A stretch of DNA of 64,000 bases from Ruminococcus flavefaciens 007c (GTDB lineage: Bacteria; Bacillota; Clostridia; Oscillospirales; Ruminococcaceae), in assembly GCF_000571935.1 (NCBI RefSeq), contig NZ_ATAX01000016.1, positions 124,001-188,000 on the forward strand, read 5' to 3'. The notes below the pieces were generated by a model. It saw only the letters and a list, made by a program, of their open reading frames with translations. It had not been told where the DNA came from and did no database searches. Below are positions 13,799 through 22,682 of this stretch, piece by piece (within the stretch, counting starts at the first letter, position 1; each line of letters opens with the position of its first letter). The position numbers and the translations under genes are program-made.

Positions 13799-16231
13799 TT
13801 ATTTTGCTACAATATTAACAAGTTTATTTGGTACATATATCTGCTTGATAATGGTCTTTCCGTCGATTGACTCCCTGACCTTCTCCTCAGACATAGCCAT
13901 TTCCATTACGGAATCCTTGTCTGCGTCAACAGCGATATTCAGCTTTGCCTTTACCTTGCCGTTTACCTGTACTACTATCTCGATAGTATCCTCCTTGCAG
14001 AGTTCCTCATCGTAAGCAGGCCAGCTCTCATAAGCTATGGTATCATCATGACCCATGATGCTCCATATTTCTTCGCCCATATGTGGAGTGATACAGGACA
14101 GCATCTTTATAAGTCCCTCAGCGTATTCCTTCGGGCACTTGCCGTTCTTGTACACTTCATTAACGAATATCATCATCTGGCTGATAGCTGTATTGAATGC
14201 CAGCTTTTCAAAGTCTCCCGTTACCTTCTTGACAGTCTGATGGTATACCTTGGTGAGTGCACCGTCGTTGTCGTCAGTGAGGTTTTCAGCCTCTGTAAAG
14301 AAGTTCCATACTCTCTGGATGAATCTCTTTGCGCCTTCAACACCGTTCTTGCTCCAGGGCTTGCTCACCTCAAGAGGTCCCATGAACATCTCGTAGAGAC
14401 GGAGAGTATCTGCACCGTAGTCTCTTACTATATCGGAAGGATTTACAACAAACTCAGGGAAACGCTTACCCATCTTGATACCGTTCTCACCGAGGATCAT
14501 GCCCTGATGCACCAGCTTCTTGAAGGGCTCCTTTGTAGGTGCAAGGCCCTTATCGTAGAGGTATCTGTTCCAGATACGCGAATAGATAAGATGTCCTACT
14601 GCGTGCTCGGGACCGCCTATGTAGAGATCTACAGGCATCCAGTGCTTCAGGAGCTCCTGATTTGCAAACTCCTTGTCGTTATGGGGATCAATATATCTGA
14701 AGTAGTACCAGCTTGAACCTGCACTTCCGGGCATAGTAGATGTCTCACGAGTACCCTTGATGCCGTTTTTGTCGTACTTCTTCCACTCTGCTGCATTTTC
14801 AAGAGGAGCCTTTCCGTTCTTGCCCTTATAGTCGTCAAGCTCGGGAAGAATGAGCGGGAGCTCTTCATCGTCGAGGGCATGGATAGTTCCGTCCTCGCAG
14901 TGTACTACGGGAACAGGCTCGCCCCAGTAACGCTGACGGGCAAATATCCACTCACGGAAGTGATAGTTGACAGTGCGCTTTGCTCTGCCCATTTTTTCAA
15001 GCTTCTGAGTGATAGCTTCCTTTGCCTCCTCCACTGTAAGACCTGTAAACTCCTCGGAGTTGATGAGCTTATAGCCCTTGCCGAGATACTCGGTCTTTTC
15101 CATAGCGGCTTCAGATACGTCGATGTGACCGTCCTTGCCGTCGATTACCTGAATCATGTCGATATTATGAGCTATTGCATACTCAAAATCACGCTGGTCG
15201 TGGCTCGGAACAGCCATAACCGCACCTGTACCGTAGCTTGCAAGTACGAAATCGCCAATGAACATACGGACTTCCTTGCCGTTAACGGGATTTATACAGG
15301 TAACGCCCTTGAGCTCGCAGCCTGACTTGGTCTTGTTGAGCTCAGTACGGTCCATATCGTTCTTCTTCTTGGTCTCGGCTATGTAAGCCTCTACCTCTTC
15401 CCTGTTCTTTACACGGTCGAGAAGGCTCTCTGTTACGGCACCATCGGGAGCGAGCACCATGAATGTGATACCGTAGATAGTTTCGATACAGGTGGTGAAG
15501 ATAGAGAACTTTCCGCCGCCTACGATGTCAAATTCAACCTCAACACCTGTTGACTTGCCTATCCAGTTGCGCTGTATAGCCTTTGTGGACTCGGGCCAGT
15601 CTATCTCGTCCAGTCCCTCAAGGAGCTTCTCGGCAAATGCAGGCTGATCTATTACCCACTGCTTCATGTTCTTTCTTACAACAGGGAAACCGCCACGCTC
15701 GGACTTGCCGTCGATGACCTCGTCGTTTGAAAGAACTGTTCCCAGCTCCTCACACCAGTTAACAGGCATATCTATATACTTTGCATAGCCGTCCTTGTAG
15801 AGCTGCTTGAATATCCACTGAGTCCACTTATAGAACTCGGGATCTGATGTAGCCACCATCTTTGACCAGTCATAGTCAAAGCCCAGCTCCTTCAGCTGCT
15901 TTGAAAAGGTCTTGATATTCTCCTGAGTAAAGCCGTTGGGATGATTGCCCGTATTTACGGCATACTGCTCTGCGGGAAGTCCGAAGGAGTCATAGCCCAT
16001 GGGGTGAAGGACATTGTAGCCCTGCATACGCTTCATACGTGAAACTATATCTGTTGCGGTATACCCCTCGGGATGTCCTGCGTGGAGACCTACTCCCGAC
16101 GGATAAGGAAACATATCAAGCGCATAGAACTTAGGCTTGCTGAAATCCCATACATCGGTCTTGAAGGTCTGGTGTTCTTCCCAGTATTTCTGCCATTTGG
16201 CTTCAACAGATGTGAAATCATATCTGCTCAT
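13799..16231 (-). CDS. leuS: Leucyl-tRNA synthetase
   Basis: 810 residues, normal for bacterial LeuRS, which charges tRNA-Leu. The HIGH-type motif is HAGHPEGYT (residues 50-58). The second nucleotide-binding motif reads GIKMGKRFPEF, with Gly where KMSKS has Ser. In the CP1 editing domain the usual TTRxDT motif reads TTCIET (246-251), losing the Arg, while the HDxRDFEYA aspartates remain. The anticodon-binding and C-terminal domains are present, ending in QVNGKVKAKL. Only 19 bases separate it from the upstream membrane-protein gene, so there is no room for a T-box leader; it depends on upstream transcription. Confidence 0.97.
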   Translation of the reverse strand: MSRYDFTSVEAKWQKYWEEHQTFKTDVWDFSKPKFYALDMFPYPSGVGLHAGHPEGYTATDIVSRMKRMQGYNVLHPMGYDSFGLPAEQYAVNTGNHPNGFTQENIKTFSKQLKELGFDYDWSKMVATSDPEFYKWTQWIFKQLYKDGYAKYIDMPVNWCEELGTVLSNDEVIDGKSERGGFPVVRKNMKQWVIDQPAFAEKLLEGLDEIDWPESTKAIQRNWIGKSTGVEVEFDIVGGGKFSIFTTCIETIYGITFMVLAPDGAVTESLLDRVKNREEVEAYIAETKKKNDMDRTELNKTKSGCELKGVTCINPVNGKEVRMFIGDFVLASYGTGAVMAVPSHDQRDFEYAIAHNIDMIQVIDGKDGHIDVSEAAMEKTEYLGKGYKLINSEEFTGLTVEEAKEAITQKLEKMGRAKRTVNYHFREWIFARQRYWGEPVPVVHCEDGTIHALDDEELPLILPELDDYKGKNGKAPLENAAEWKKYDKNGIKGTRETSTMPGSAGSSWYYFRYIDPHNDKEFANQELLKHWMPVDLYIGGPEHAVGHLIYSRIWNRYLYDKGLAPTKEPFKKLVHQGMILGENGIKMGKRFPEFVVNPSDIVRDYGADTLRLYEMFMGPLEVSKPWSKNGVEGAKRFIQRVWNFFTEAENLTDDNDGALTKVYHQTVKKVTGDFEKLAFNTAISQMMIFVNEVYKNGKCPKEYAEGLIKMLSCITPHMGEEIWSIMGHDDTIAYESWPAYDEELCKEDTIEIVVQVNGKVKAKLNIAVDADKDSVMEMAMSEEKVRESIDGKTIIKQIYVPNKLVNIVAK

Positions 16232-16250
16232 TTTAATATCATTCCTTTAT

Positions 16251-16601
16251 TTAATTTTTATTATTCCACTGATTTGAATAATGCTCCCTGACATTGCTGC
16301 TGAAGCACAGCAGCACTGCGCAGCCCATGTCCAGCACTCCCTCCAGGAGATATATCCAGTTGGAACCTATATTGGCTATATTCTGCGGCAGGTAAATAAA
16401 CGCGAAGAAGGCAAGGATAGCTGCCAGAACGTAGTTTACATACCTGAACCAGAGGAAGAATGCTGCCGCCTCAGCCAGCGCAATAAGGAGACTGCTGAGT
16501 GAGAAATGCCCTGCCAGCACCATATTCAGCACTGCCTTTGTCACAACGTAGACCGCCATGGCAGTTATAAGGGCACCTCCCTGTTTATTTCTGAAGCTCA
16601 T
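16251..16601 (-). CDS. Hypothetical membrane protein between rsfS and leuS
   Basis: 116 residues with four hydrophobic segments (GALITAMAVYVVTKAVLNMVL, LSSLLIALAEAAAFFLWF, YVLAAILAFFAFIYL, YLLEGVLDMGCAVLLCF) and a polar C-terminus rich in Asn. I do not recognise the family. The ATG lies 1 base from the rsfS stop and follows AAGGAATA, so translation is coupled. Its conserved place in a housekeeping operon suggests a real gene, but nothing indicates what it does. Confidence 0.75.
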   Translation of the reverse strand: MSFRNKQGGALITAMAVYVVTKAVLNMVLAGHFSLSSLLIALAEAAAFFLWFRYVNYVLAAILAFFAFIYLPQNIANIGSNWIYLLEGVLDMGCAVLLCFSSNVREHYSNQWNNKN

Positions 16602-16602
16602 A

Positions 16603-16962
16603 TTATTCCTTGATAAGAAGTCCGCTTATGTCCACCTGTTCGCCGTCAGCCCAGAGTCCCTCCAGCTTGTAGAAGTTTCTGGTATCCTTATAGAAAACAT
16701 GGACGATTATATCAGCATAGTCAAGGATGATCCATGTATTTCCGGTATCGGCTTCGCGGCGCTGCGGCTCAATGCCCTTCTGTGAAAGAACGAATTCTAC
16801 CTCATCTGCAAGTGTTCTTGCGTGGGTATTGCTTGTACCGTTGACTATAACGAAATAGTCGGCAAGTATAGTAAGATCCGAGATCCTGATCGCCTGTATA
16901 TCCTCACCCTTTTTAAGGTCAAGAGTTTTTATGATAAGTTCAAGCTTTTCCTGCTCTGTCAT
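16603..16962 (-). CDS. rsfS: Ribosome silencing factor RsfS
   Basis: 119 residues of the RsfS/Iojap family. The protein binds L14 on the 50S subunit and blocks subunit joining when nutrients are short. Characteristic segments: DIQAIRISDLTILADYFVIVNGTSNTHARTLADEV (in two parts), EPQRREADTGNTWIILDYADIIVHVF and FYKLEGLWADG. It begins directly at the LCP protein stop. The order nadD-yqeK-LCP-rsfS is a standard Firmicutes cluster. Confidence 0.96.
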   Translation of the reverse strand: MTEQEKLELIIKTLDLKKGEDIQAIRISDLTILADYFVIVNGTSNTHARTLADEVEFVLSQKGIEPQRREADTGNTWIILDYADIIVHVFYKDTRNFYKLEGLWADGEQVDISGLLIKE

Positions 16963-18450
16963 TTATTCATCTTCCTTCCACCATGGTTTCTTGTCGGGAT
17001 CTCTCAGAGGCTCGGTAGCAGTTTCGAGCTCCTCAAAGGTCATTCCCGTGTCATCATAAAGATCGTACTGATAATTGTATTCGTCAACATATTCGATGAT
17101 ATTGCTCTCAGACGGGAGCAGAGGTTTCTGATAAGGTCTGAATTTCTCGTTGAGCTTATCTATGGTTGCTTTCTTATGGATAGAGTAAATGCTGTACTCT
17201 ACTCCGTCATAAGCATAATACATAGCATCCTCACCGGGTACCATATCTACGCTTACATTATCCGTAGTGAGTGTCGCACCGAAATCGGCAAGCTTGCTGA
17301 GATCATCGACGCTCATATTCGTAGCTATCCACTTGTTCTTGTAGATGGTATTAAGGTAGCTGTAAAGCTTGAGCTTGCCCTCGTCCTTTACTATGCTCAG
17401 TATCTTCTGCATAGCAGCTGCCATAAAACGGCGCTGGTTCTGAACACGTCCGATGTCACCCTGAAGCCATTCGTGACGGAAACGCACGAACCATTCCGCC
17501 TGTTTACCGTCAAGTACCACATCGCCCTTGGGTATCCTCTTGTCAGCCTCATAGATTATCTCATTATCAAGGTGTATAGGGATTCCGCCTACAAGATCAA
17601 CGATATCCACGATATCAAAGCAGGCTGTTGTGATATATGCGTCGATAGGTACCTGGAAATTATCCTGTACGCAGTTTACGACGCGCTGTATCTTGCTTAT
17701 GCTCTGATCTCCCTCATAGTATACGCTGTTGATCTTTGTAGTGGGATTGCTGGTATAGTTGGGTACGGCTGTATCTCTGGGTATCTGTAATATATTGAGC
17801 TTTGCAGCGGCAATATCGAACTGGCATATCCAGATAACGTCCGTCAGCTCCTGATCCTCGTCAAAGCCAAGGAACAGAACAGTATACTGTCCCTCAACCA
17901 GCTGCGGAAGATCAAGTCCGTCGGTAAAATCAGTATTTACAATATCGGTATCCACATTAAAGTCCTTGGAAGGCTTTTCCAGCTCGCCTTCGATTTCAAC
18001 GGTAGGCTGCCACTTCTTGAAATAAGTGATAATGGATACCCTTTCATCGGGCTGGCCGCTTTTTTTATACCATAATATAGGCATATTAAGAAAAAGTGTT
18101 ATGATAGAAACGATACTGATCAGTATGGCAGCGCACTTTATCACTGCATCCTTTTTGCTCTTTTTCTTTCTTTTGCCGAAAGAGCCGTCAAAATCTTCAG
18201 CCTCATCCATATCCTCATCATTACCCTTTTCATGGAGCCCGTGATAAAGCTGCTCCTCGGGGCGTGGTTTTCTCGGAGGCTTTTCTCCTTCTATCCTTAT
18301 GTCAATGGACGGAGCCTCATGCTGTCCCTGATATTCAGGCTCATAAGACGTTTTTTTATCTATACGTTTAAGCTTCCTGAGCGGCTTAACCTGCTTCGAA
18401 GCACCATTTTTCCTTGTTATATACTCCTCGTTAAGTTCTTCTCGGTTCAT
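16963..18450 (-). CDS. LytR-CpsA-Psr (LCP) family cell-wall ligase
   Basis: 495 residues. A charged cytoplasmic N-terminus of about 100 residues ends in a KRKKKSKK stop signal before one membrane helix (about 102-128). The extracellular LCP domain includes TDVIWICQFDIAAAKLNILQIPRDT (in two parts) with the catalytic Arg/Asp region, KINSVYYEGD, VDLVGGIPIHLDNEI and RFRHEWLQGDIGRVQNQRRFM. LCP enzymes transfer polymers such as teichoic acids or capsule onto peptidoglycan. The cytoplasmic extension is longer than usual and rich in Glu/Lys. It sits between nadD-yqeK and rsfS. Confidence 0.93.
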   Translation of the reverse strand: MNREELNEEYITRKNGASKQVKPLRKLKRIDKKTSYEPEYQGQHEAPSIDIRIEGEKPPRKPRPEEQLYHGLHEKGNDEDMDEAEDFDGSFGKRKKKSKKDAVIKCAAILISIVSIITLFLNMPILWYKKSGQPDERVSIITYFKKWQPTVEIEGELEKPSKDFNVDTDIVNTDFTDGLDLPQLVEGQYTVLFLGFDEDQELTDVIWICQFDIAAAKLNILQIPRDTAVPNYTSNPTTKINSVYYEGDQSISKIQRVVNCVQDNFQVPIDAYITTACFDIVDIVDLVGGIPIHLDNEIIYEADKRIPKGDVVLDGKQAEWFVRFRHEWLQGDIGRVQNQRRFMAAAMQKILSIVKDEGKLKLYSYLNTIYKNKWIATNMSVDDLSKLADFGATLTTDNVSVDMVPGEDAMYYAYDGVEYSIYSIHKKATIDKLNEKFRPYQKPLLPSESNIIEYVDEYNYQYDLYDDTGMTFEELETATEPLRDPDKKPWWKEDE

Positions 18451-18474
18451 CTGAGTCCTCTTTTCAAATTTCCA

Positions 18475-19668
18475 CTATTTTTTATCTTCTTTAATAAGTC
18501 TGGTGTAAAAGTTATATCCTTCGGCGGTACATATAGGGATAACTCCGCCCTTTTTGATCACAGACTTCATGGAAAAAGCAAATGCCTCAAGCATAGCCGC
18601 ATTAAGATCGGTATATGCCAGCTTGCGCATCTTGTCCACATCTTTATAGTCGCGTTCGGCAGATACAAGGTCGCCGATATAAACAATCTCCTCAAGGCGT
18701 GACATACCAGCCCTGCCTACGGTATGGAATCTGATGGAATTGAGGATATCTATATCCTCCACTCCGAACTCTTTCTTTATATAATAAGCACCTGCTATAC
18801 CATGCCAGAGGGAGCGTGTCTCCATCTCTTCACGGCACACCGTATAGCCGCTCTCCAGCACGAGAGCCTTCTGCTCGTCGTCAGGCAGCTCCTTGCAAAT
18901 ATCGTGGAGAAGTCCTGCAAAATAGGCTTTTTCGGGATCTTCACCGTACTTTTCCGCAAGTTTTCTGCATTCAGCCGCAACATTCATGGAATGAGCAAAG
19001 CGTTTTGCCGAGAGATGTGCTTTAAGGTACTTCTTTTTATCATCGGGGTTATACAGCAATTCACCTTCACCTCTTACCGAATATAATCCCTTCAATCTTA
19101 TATATTGTACTACATTTTCGTCCAGATAGCAAGTAAAATCCTTATTTTTTGCAATTTTTTTTCTTACCTCTGTACTCGAAACAACAGTGGGAGCCGTCTC
19201 CGAAACCAGTATTTTCCCGATTTTTCCGAGCTCCCCGGCTTTTTTCCTGAGTTCGGGCAGATCGCCCTTTTCACGGGACACCACACACAGGGTAACATTT
19301 TCCAGTATCTGCTCATAGCGATACCATGTATCGAAGCTGAGCAGCATATCGCTTCCCACAAGCAGGAACAGCTCAGCATCGGGAAATTCCCTGCGGAAAT
19401 GCTCTACTGTGTATATAGTATAGCTCACACGGTCGCTTTTTATTTCATAATCGCTGACAAAAAGCTTTTCATTGTGTCTGCTTGCCAGTCTCAGCATCTC
19501 AAGCCTGTCCTCGTCGGGAGCGTATTCCGCACTCGAACGATGTGGAGATTTTTTTGAAGGCAGGAGATAAAGCCTGTCAAGTCCGAATTCCGCAACAGCG
19601 GTCTCCGCCAAATGTATATGTCCATTGTGTACGGGGTTGAAGCTTCCTCCGTAAATTCCTATGCGCAT
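18475..19668 (-). CDS. nadD: Fusion of nicotinate-nucleotide adenylyltransferase (NadD) and YqeK HD phosphohydrolase
   Basis: 397 residues joining two enzymes that are separate neighbours in most Firmicutes. Residues 1-190 are NadD, which makes deamido-NAD from nicotinate mononucleotide and ATP: GIYGGSFNPVHNGHIHLAE, LLPSKKSPHR, VGSDMLLSFDTWYRYEQIL, TVVSSTEVRKKI. Residues about 215-397 are YqeK, an HD-fold Ap4A hydrolase: the His of AKRFAHSMNVAAEC, the HD of LLHDICKELPDD, LWHGIAGAYYIKKEFG and the late Asp of YIGDLVSAERDY. ATG 19668 has GGAG 7 bases upstream, while a GTG two codons earlier is less likely. No frameshift or internal ribosome site is needed to explain the join. Confidence 0.93.
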   Translation of the reverse strand: MRIGIYGGSFNPVHNGHIHLAETAVAEFGLDRLYLLPSKKSPHRSSAEYAPDEDRLEMLRLASRHNEKLFVSDYEIKSDRVSYTIYTVEHFRREFPDAELFLLVGSDMLLSFDTWYRYEQILENVTLCVVSREKGDLPELRKKAGELGKIGKILVSETAPTVVSSTEVRKKIAKNKDFTCYLDENVVQYIRLKGLYSVRGEGELLYNPDDKKKYLKAHLSAKRFAHSMNVAAECRKLAEKYGEDPEKAYFAGLLHDICKELPDDEQKALVLESGYTVCREEMETRSLWHGIAGAYYIKKEFGVEDIDILNSIRFHTVGRAGMSRLEEIVYIGDLVSAERDYKDVDKMRKLAYTDLNAAMLEAFAFSMKSVIKKGGVIPICTAEGYNFYTRLIKEDKK

Positions 19669-19681
19669 ATCCACTCTCCGT

Positions 19682-20377
19682 TCATTTCCATGGTCTCTTG
19701 CTGCCTGTCCAGCCTTTTTCCTTCCAGTATTCCATATCAGCCTTGTTCCAGCCGTTACGCTGAATAAGGCTCATTATCTTGAAAAACGCCCTTGTTTTTA
19801 TGCCGACAGGTACTTTCCCCTGCCTTTTCTGTATCTTTTTAGCGATACTGTCTGCCTTAATGTTGATGCTGTCCTTCATCTTGGGAGATACGCTGTTCCA
19901 GTCAACTGCTCTTACAGCCTTTCCAAGCTTGTAGGTCTGAGGTATCCCCCAGAAGAAACAGCTGTCCGCCATATCTTTCATAGTCGACTTTACTCCTGCT
20001 CCCGCAGCCGTTGCAACAACTACCGCCTGCTTGCTGAACATTCTCTCGTCGGGACGGTGTGACATCCAGCGCCAGCCGTAATGGTCGAGGAGAGCCTTCA
20101 TCTGTCCCGTACAATGGTAAACGTACACAGGCGATGTAAGTATTATAACATCGGCAGCATCTATAAGCTCCGTTATTGGGCGTAGCTTTGCGTAGTGCGG
20201 ACACTTGTCATCAGACTTCGCAAAACAATTGGTGCAGCCGCAGCAGAATTCGTCAAAATCCCGCGGCAGGAAAACCTCGCTGATGTTTTCTGCTTCGGTA
20301 AGCTTCTCGGCAACTATCCGCCCGATACTGTAGGTCGAGCCCTTGTGGTTCGTACCGCTTATTATCAGGACCTTCAT
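19682..20377 (-). CDS. Flavodoxin-like NAD(P)H-dependent oxidoreductase
   Basis: 231 residues with the FMN-binding start IISGTNHKGSTYSIGRIV, a Cys cluster CCGCTNCFAKSDDKCPHY (near 45-62) and the flavin-pocket loop TSPVYVYHCTGQMKALLDHYG. It resembles multimeric flavodoxin WrbA-type or iron-sulfur flavoproteins; the Cys spacing could hold an iron-sulfur cluster, though this is unproven. The C-terminal 60 residues are basic. The gene follows yhbY by 3 bases and precedes nadD-yqeK by about 13, so it rides in the same operon. Confidence 0.85.
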   Translation of the reverse strand: MKVLIISGTNHKGSTYSIGRIVAEKLTEAENISEVFLPRDFDEFCCGCTNCFAKSDDKCPHYAKLRPITELIDAADVIILTSPVYVYHCTGQMKALLDHYGWRWMSHRPDERMFSKQAVVVATAAGAGVKSTMKDMADSCFFWGIPQTYKLGKAVRAVDWNSVSPKMKDSINIKADSIAKKIQKRQGKVPVGIKTRAFFKIMSLIQRNGWNKADMEYWKEKGWTGSKRPWK

Positions 20378-20380
20378 TGC

Positions 20381-20683
20381 TTACTTTGCCTTGGGGATAT
20401 TTTCGATAACAGGCTCTTTCTCGTTGCGCTTGAAAAGCACGAACTTGCTGCCTATTACCTGTACCACATCCGACTCAGTCTGCTCCGCAATGGCCTCAGC
20501 GGCCTCCTTTGCAGTCCAGCCCGAGTTGTCAAGAACTCTCAGCTTTATGAGCTCTCTTTTACGGAGAGCTTCAGCGATGTCCCTGCACATAGCCTCGGTA
20601 ACGCCGCCCTTGCCCACCTGATATATGGTCTCATAGTTAGAAGCGATACCGCGCAGGTATGCTCTCTGCTTGCTTGTTAACAT
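20381..20683 (-). CDS. yhbY: YhbY family RNA-binding protein (CRM domain)
   Basis: 100 residues. The CRM fold is visible: LTSKQRAYLRGIASNYETIYQVGKGGVTEAM, with the GKGG (GxxG) RNA-binding loop, then ALRKRELIKLRVLDN and VQVIGSKFVLFKRN. YhbY/YqeI proteins associate with the large ribosomal subunit during assembly. It starts one base after the rdgB stop. The order rdgB-yhbY-nadD-yqeK-rsfS is widespread in Firmicutes. Confidence 0.93.
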   Translation of the reverse strand: MLTSKQRAYLRGIASNYETIYQVGKGGVTEAMCRDIAEALRKRELIKLRVLDNSGWTAKEAAEAIAEQTESDVVQVIGSKFVLFKRNEKEPVIENIPKAK

Positions 20684-21268
20684 TCAATCACCGTATCTTT
20701 CTTTAAGGAAGCTGTACAGCCCTCTCAGAGCCGCACCTCTGTGGCTTATACTGTTCTTTTCCGCGGCAGTGAGCTCTGCCATTGTGCGGTCACCTACCAT
20801 GAACACAGGGTCATAGCCGAATCCGTTGGTACCTCTCTGTTCAAAGCCTATACTGCCCTCGCATCTGCCGCTCACACCGAAGTTTTCACCGTTTTCATCT
20901 ATAAATGCTATGGAACATACGAATGCCGCGCCTCTTTCGCTCTGAGGAACGTCCTTCATCTCATCAAGGAGCTTCGCACAGTGCTGTCCCTCGGGAGCAT
21001 ATCTGGCGGAGTATACTCCGGGACGTCCGTCCATAGCGTCAACGCAGAGACCGCTGTCATCAGCGACGGTGGGAAGTCCCACAGCCTCATATACAGCTCT
21101 GGCCTTGATAAGGGCATTCTCCGCAAATGTAGCCCCGTTTTCCTCGGGATCACAGTTAGCTCCCGCTTCCCGCTGTGACAGCACTTCTATACCTAAAGGC
21201 GCAAGTATCTCACAGGCTTCACGGAGCTTGTTTGCGTTATTTGTAGCCATTACAAGCTGCTTAATCAT
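20684..21268 (-). CDS. rdgB: Non-canonical purine NTP pyrophosphatase RdgB/HAM1
   Basis: 194 residues from ATG 21268. This enzyme hydrolyses XTP, ITP and dITP to keep deaminated purines out of nucleic acids. Motifs: QLVMATNNANKLREACEIL with the SxNxxK-type substrate loop, ENGATFAENALIKARAVYE, VADDSGLCVDAMDGRPGVYSAR, GTNGFGYDPVF and SHRGAAL. The frame continues upstream for 50 residues, but that part is an out-of-frame shadow of the acidic ftsY tail. The ATG overlaps the ftsY stop by 8 bases. Confidence 0.95.
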   Translation of the reverse strand: MIKQLVMATNNANKLREACEILAPLGIEVLSQREAGANCDPEENGATFAENALIKARAVYEAVGLPTVADDSGLCVDAMDGRPGVYSARYAPEGQHCAKLLDEMKDVPQSERGAAFVCSIAFIDENGENFGVSGRCEGSIGFEQRGTNGFGYDPVFMVGDRTMAELTAAEKNSISHRGAALRGLYSFLKERYGD

Positions 21269-22619
21269 TGTCCTTACCTCCGAACAGTCTGCTGAAGAAG
21301 CCGCGTTTTTTCTTCTTTTCGGGCTCCGGAGCAGCTTCTGTCTCTTCCTCTGCTTCTTCATCCTCAGCCTCATCATAAGCTTCTTCATCATCTGAATCGT
21401 CTTCGCCTGAATCCTCATCAGATTCCTCGGTCAGCTCACTGTCCTCAGTCTCTGTATCTTCATCGTAAGTATCCTCCGGCTCATCGTCAGTCTCAGCTTC
21501 TTCCCCGTCAGATTCTTCTTCGTAGTCCTCTTCTTCCACGTACTCGGGCTCTTCTTCATCTTCATAGGCAACAAATGCGCCGTACTCGTTATAATAGCCC
21601 TTAACGCCGTCGACCTCGACTGTGTTATCGTCCTCGGTCTCACCAGCGTCATCATAGCCGTATTCCTCTTCCTCCGTCTCCTCTGTTTCCTCAAGCTGCT
21701 CGATCTGCTCGGGAGTTGCAAAGAGGGCATCAACGAACATATTGCTGTCAAATGGCTGAAGATCGTCGATCTTCTCGCCTACGCCTATGAGCTTTACGGG
21801 TATGCCCAGCTCATTCTTAATGGAGATAACGATACCGCCCTTTGCAGTACCGTCCAGCTTGGTGAGGACGATACCCGTGATGGGAGCTGTCTCACTGAAC
21901 AGCTTAGCCTGATTTACAGCATTCTGTCCTGTTGTAGCGTCAAGTACAAGGAGTACCTCTCTTGAACAGTCCCCTGCCTTGTTATCGATGATACGATTGA
22001 TCTTCTTGAGCTCCTCCATGAGGTTCTTCTTATTGTGAAGACGTCCTGCGGTATCTATGACCACTACGTCGCATTCTCTTGCCTTTGCAGCTTCGAGAGC
22101 GTCATACACAACAGCTCCGGGGTCCGAGCCCTCTGCGTGCTTTACTATATCAACGCCTGCACGCTGAGTCCATACCTCAAGCTGATCTATGGCAGCCGCA
22201 CGGAAGGTATCAGCTGCGGCAACAAGGACCTTCTTGCCCTCCTGCCTGAACTGATGACACATCTTTCCGATAGTAGTGGTCTTTCCGGCGCCGTTTACGC
22301 CTATGACCATGATAACTGCGGGGGATACAGTAAGATCCAGTCCCGTATCATCGCCCATGATCTCGGAAATGACCTCGTGTATGAGACCCATGATCTCCTT
22401 GGGATCGGTGATACCGCGTTCCTTTATCTTCTTTCTGAGCCTGTCGCATATCTCCTCTGAGGTCTCCACACCGATATCGCTCATTATCATCTGCTCTTCG
22501 AGCTGATCGAAAAGCTCCTCGTCAATGACGGTAAAGGAGTTGAGTACTCGCTGGATACCGCCGAAAAGAAAATCCTTGGTCTTTCTGAGACCGCTGGCAA
22601 TTTTAGAAAAAAGTCCCAT
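21261..22619 (-). CDS. ftsY: Signal recognition particle receptor FtsY with C-terminal acidic domain
   Basis: 452 residues. FtsY docks SRP-ribosome complexes at the membrane. The N-terminus MGLFSKIASGLRKTKDFLFG is a membrane-binding amphipathic helix leading straight into the NG domain: GVNGAGKTTTIGKM (108-120), DTFRAAAIDQL, DTAGR, TKLDGTAKGG and the closing GEKIDDLQPFD near 281-291. The NG core ends near residue 303. Instead of stopping there, the protein carries about 149 more residues, overwhelmingly Glu and Asp, that finish with a basic-aromatic end KKKKRGFFSRLFGGKDND. Acidic A-domains are normally N-terminal in FtsY. ATG 22619 follows GGAGG; the TTG at 22631 overlaps that site. Confidence 0.95.
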   Translation of the reverse strand: MGLFSKIASGLRKTKDFLFGGIQRVLNSFTVIDEELFDQLEEQMIMSDIGVETSEEICDRLRKKIKERGITDPKEIMGLIHEVISEIMGDDTGLDLTVSPAVIMVIGVNGAGKTTTIGKMCHQFRQEGKKVLVAAADTFRAAAIDQLEVWTQRAGVDIVKHAEGSDPGAVVYDALEAAKARECDVVVIDTAGRLHNKKNLMEELKKINRIIDNKAGDCSREVLLVLDATTGQNAVNQAKLFSETAPITGIVLTKLDGTAKGGIVISIKNELGIPVKLIGVGEKIDDLQPFDSNMFVDALFATPEQIEQLEETEETEEEEYGYDDAGETEDDNTVEVDGVKGYYNEYGAFVAYEDEEEPEYVEEEDYEEESDGEEAETDDEPEDTYDEDTETEDSELTEESDEDSGEDDSDDEEAYDEAEDEEAEEETEAAPEPEKKKKRGFFSRLFGGKDND

Positions 22620-22640
22620 TATATCCTCCAAACATGGTCT

Positions 22641-22668
22641 ATTATACTAATCGCACCGAAGTGCACAA
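22641..22668 (-). promoter_or_regulatory. Possible internal promoter before ftsY
   Basis: On the - strand TTGTGC (22668-22663), 16 bases, TATAAT (22646-22641) in the short smc-ftsY gap. The -10 is perfect and the -35 weak. A small GCAC/GTGC hairpin occupies the spacer. Confidence 0.45.
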
Positions 22669-22682
22669 CTGTAACAAAAAAA

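Noticed and set aside
20684-21418. A longer rdgB start giving a basic 50-residue extension
   Set aside because: The extension is the shadow of the acidic FtsY tail in another frame; the ATG at 21268 gives the family start.
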